Shown here: positions 8,676-10,749 of the stretch, in pieces
Position numbering within the stretch: the stretch's first letter is position 1
Layout of the letters: each line of letters opens with the position of its first letter
NCBI GenBank assembly: GCA_000715855.1
Contig: KL571241.1
Coordinates: forward strand, 10,225 to 20,973
Source of the DNA: Actinoplanes liguriensis
Lineage (GTDB): Bacteria > Actinomycetota > Actinomycetes > Mycobacteriales > Micromonosporaceae
Direction of reading: 5' to 3'
Length of the DNA: 10,749 nt
Position numbers and translations under genes: made by a program
The notes under the pieces: generated by a model
Told to the model about the DNA's origin: nothing
The model's input: the letters and a program-made list of their open reading frames with translations, nothing else
Databases searched by the model: none

Positions 8676-9095
8676 ATGAGCAGCAACGTCGACAGCTATC
8701 CATGCCCGTTCTGCGGGACGATTGCCGCTGTCGAGAGTGGGTGCCCGGGGTGTGGCCGGGGTCCGGACGCCGAGGCGATCGAGGTGATCCGGCTCAACGC
8801 GGAGCTCGCCGGGCTGGGCGCGCGGCTCGAGGAGGCACGGGCCGCGGTCCGGGCGGTGGAGGTGAGGATCGGGGAGGTTCGGGGGCGGCGCGATGCGCTC
8901 GCTTTCCGGGTCCGGTCGGCGCAATCTCTCCCCTTGCCGGCTCCTCCGCTGCCTCCGCTGCCCTCGATGCCTGCCACGGAACCGCGGCTGACCACTCTGA
9001 CCGCGCAGAACGTGCTGTTCGCGCTGGGTGGGTTGTTGCTCGTCTCTTATACACACCGCTGTGCTTGCGGTTCCCCCTTTCGCCGTACGTCGTAG
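8676..9095 (+). CDS. Zinc-ribbon multi-pass membrane protein, N-terminal fragment (frame broken)
   Basis: A 139-codon frame starting MSSNVDSYPCPFCGTIAAVE. It opens with a four-Cys zinc ribbon (CPFCG at 10-14, CPGCG at 23-27), then a charged helical segment (35-78) likely to form a coiled coil, a Pro-rich linker (85-105), and the start of a transmembrane helix (LTAQNVLFALGGLLL, 108-122). After codon 122 the native sequence stops making sense: the frame runs through a Tn5-like mosaic-end fragment (9042-9055) and ends at TAG 9093-9095. The continuation of the same protein is in another frame from about 9055. The native protein is probably one long gene, and residues 123-139 are not genuine. ATG 8643 is an alternative start with 11 extra residues; neither start has a strong Shine-Dalgarno site. 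Confidence 0.75.
   Translation: MSSNVDSYPCPFCGTIAAVESGCPGCGRGPDAEAIEVIRLNAELAGLGARLEEARAAVRAVEVRIGEVRGRRDALAFRVRSAQSLPLPAPPLPPLPSMPATEPRLTTLTAQNVLFALGGLLLVSYTHRCACGSPFRRTS
9042..9055 (+). other. Tn5/Nextera mosaic-end-like 14-mer at a broken reading frame
   Basis: GTCTCTTATACACA is identical to bases 3-16 of the 19-base Tn5 mosaic end used in transposase-based library kits. It is strikingly AT-rich against its surroundings and sits exactly where the membrane protein gene switches frame. There is no transposase gene, no second end and no visible 9-base target duplication. The simplest reading is leftover adapter sequence joining two genomic pieces in the assembly. Confidence 0.75.
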
Positions 9096-10749
9096 CCTGA
9101 CCGGCGCCGCGGAGACCCTCGCCGCCGTCGGGCTGCTGATGATCCTGCTCGACGGCTACGCGGCCTGGACGGTCGGCCTCCTCGGGGTGACCGCCCTGCG
9201 CCCCGCGGCATACGCGGCGGTGGTGAGCGCCGTGACCGCGGCGATCGCCTTCGGATACGGCCGGCTCGTCCGCCTCCCCGGCCCGAAGATCTTCGCGATG
9301 GTGCTCGCACAGCCGGTGTTCCCGCTGATGGCCTCCGACGCGGACGCGACGGGGTGGTCGCTCGCGCTGACCGGCACCGTGGTGGTGAACCTTGCCGCGC
9401 TGCGCCGCCTGCGGTTCGCGGTCTCCGCGGCCGGGATCGTGGCGTACCTCTGCGGTTTCGTGGCCGCCACCGTGGCCGTGTTCTGCGCGCTCGCCGGCCT
9501 CGCGGTCGCCGGCACGGCGGGTGCGGCCGCGGCGGCGGGTGGCGCGCTGGTGCTGGTGGTCGTGGTGACGACCGCGGGTGCGGTGCTCGCCGGGCACCGC
9601 GAGGCACAAACCTGGACGGCCGGGATGCTCACGGTCGCCGCCGGCGTCGCGGCGGGCGGGTGGTTGCTCCAACTGGGCGACGGTACGGTCGTGCTCCGTC
9701 TGTCCGCGGTCGCCCTGCTCATCGCGGTGGCCGTGCGGTTCCTCCGGCCGTCCTCACCCCTGTCGCGCGTCCTCCGCGTCCAGGTGCCCTCGCCGATCTG
9801 GCAGGGGCCGTGGATTGCGGCGCTCCTGGTGGCGGCCGTGCCCGCCCTCGGCGTAGGCGCGAACGTTCTCCCGGTGTTCCAGGCGCCGCTGTCGGCGGCG
9901 GTCGCCGGGCCGGGCTGGGATCTACTGATGGCGGTCGTCGTGGCGCTTCTGGCATTCGCGATCCTCCTACCCGCCCAAGTCCGGACCGACCTGGCGGTCG
10001 CCGGTCTCCTCGCGGCCGGTCTCCTGATTCCCGCGACGTTCGGGCTGCCGTGGTGGACCGCGACGGTTCTCGGCCTGGTGGTCTCCGTGACCGCGCTGCG
10101 TATGGCGGTCGCTCCGGCCCTCGAACTGTCCCGCGTCCTCCGGCTGACGGTGACCGTGGTCGCCGCGGTCCACGCGCTCGCCACCGGCCTGGGCGATCCC
10201 GGTGTCGCGTCCGGGGTGTTCGCGGTGATCGCGGTCGTCGGCATCGGCATCGCCCTACTGGTCCGGCTCCCGCTCAGCGCGACGGCGATGACCGTCGGGC
10301 TGCTGGCCGTGGTGCCCGCGGTCTGGCTCGGCCTGATCGCGGTGGAGGTTTCCTTCACCGTGCAGATCCGGGCGGTGTTCGTGGTGATCGCGCTGCTGAG
10401 CCTGGCCGCCCGCCGGATCCGGGGCTACGAGTCCCAGGCGACCGGAGTCGCGCTGCTGTTCCTGGCCTGTATTCCGATGTGGACCTTTCCCGGCCGGGAT
10501 CCCGCGCAGCTCTACGTGGGCGTGGCCCTGATCCTGGTGGCCACCCTGCGGAGGGCACTGCTCGCGCCACTCGTCGCGGCGGTGCTGGTGGTGGGTCTCC
10601 TCGGCTGGACCGCGGAAGATCTCACGGCGCTGCTGACCTTCGGCGTCCCGCACACGCCGCCGGTCTCCTGGGCGACGGTCGCGGCGGTGCTGATGGCCGC
10701 GGTCGCCGCCTGGCTCTTCACCTCGGCGTGGGCCGCCGCCGCGCTGGCT
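9055..10749 (+). CDS. Zinc-ribbon multi-pass membrane protein, main part (3' partial)
   Basis: An open frame of 565 codons without a stop, running off the right edge. It begins TAVLAVPPFAVRRSLTGAAE and continues into AETLAAVGLLMILLDGYAAW. About twenty hydrophobic segments can be counted, with few charged residues. I recall large actinomycete membrane proteins with this layout: zinc ribbon, coiled coil, Pro-rich linker, many helices, and the PPxAxRRxLTxxAE motif soon after the first helix. This supports its being the same gene as the fragment at 8676. The first in-frame start codon after the junction is GTG 9061, but it has no ribosome binding site and lies within a helix region, so independent initiation is unlikely. 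The function is unknown; no transporter signature or enzyme motif was recognised. Confidence 0.78.

Noticed and set aside
9042..9055. A natural Tn5/IS50 insertion or excision scar.
   Set aside because: No transposase, no second end and no 9-base duplication are seen, and coding sequence seems to be missing rather than added. A library adapter artefact is simpler.
9156..10358. A 400-codon - strand frame rich in Thr, Ala and Arg.
   Set aside because: It is antisense to the hydrophobic + strand frame that stays open to the window edge; composition is that of a shadow.

Overview
The window is very GC-rich DNA with strong G/C bias at third codon positions, Shine-Dalgarno sites of the AGGAGG/GAGGGGA type and several actinobacterial protein families (DUF1269, DUF6325-like, SHOCT, RDD, DUF6069). 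This points to a filamentous actinomycete chromosome. A Micromonosporaceae member such as Actinoplanes would fit, but that is inference. No tRNA, rRNA, CRISPR array, phage gene or transposase gene was found.

Layout, left to right. (1) Bases 1-1399, + strand: the 3' part of an AI-2E/PerM-type transporter gene, followed closely by a DUF1269-type membrane protein. A perfect 21-bp hairpin (1402-1449) ends this unit and the convergent gene after it. (2) Bases 1454-2809, - strand: a six-helix membrane protein of unknown function. (3) Bases 2810-2967: a divergent control region. (4) Bases 2968-4432, + strand: four tightly spaced small genes, namely a DUF6325-like protein with a four-unit hexapeptide repeat tail, a 76-residue single-pass membrane protein, a second DUF6325-like protein, and a SHOCT-domain protein. 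A second perfect hairpin (4493-4531) follows. (5) Bases 4572-8561, - strand, transcribed right to left: a four-gene operon of a DUF6069-like membrane protein, a P2-like P-type cation ATPase (877 aa), a helical soluble protein and an RDD-family membrane protein. The last three are joined by ATGA stop/start overlaps. (6) Bases 8562-8675: a second divergent control region. (7) Bases 8676-10749, + strand: a very large zinc-ribbon multi-pass membrane protein that runs off the right edge. Its reading frame is broken at 9042-9055.

The break in the last gene is the most concrete oddity. The junction holds a 14-base exact match to the Tn5/Nextera mosaic end, sitting where about one transmembrane segment of coding sequence appears to be missing. 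It looks like a library or assembly artefact rather than biology. On the biological side, the ATPase keeps all its catalytic motifs but has lost the acidic residues that bind Ca2+ in SERCA-type pumps, so its substrate is unclear. Three small proteins (DUF1269 and the two DUF6325-like) share a common sequence plan and may be one fold family. Almost every gene encodes a membrane or membrane-associated protein. A role in ion homeostasis or envelope stress is a reasonable guess, but nothing in the sequence proves it.
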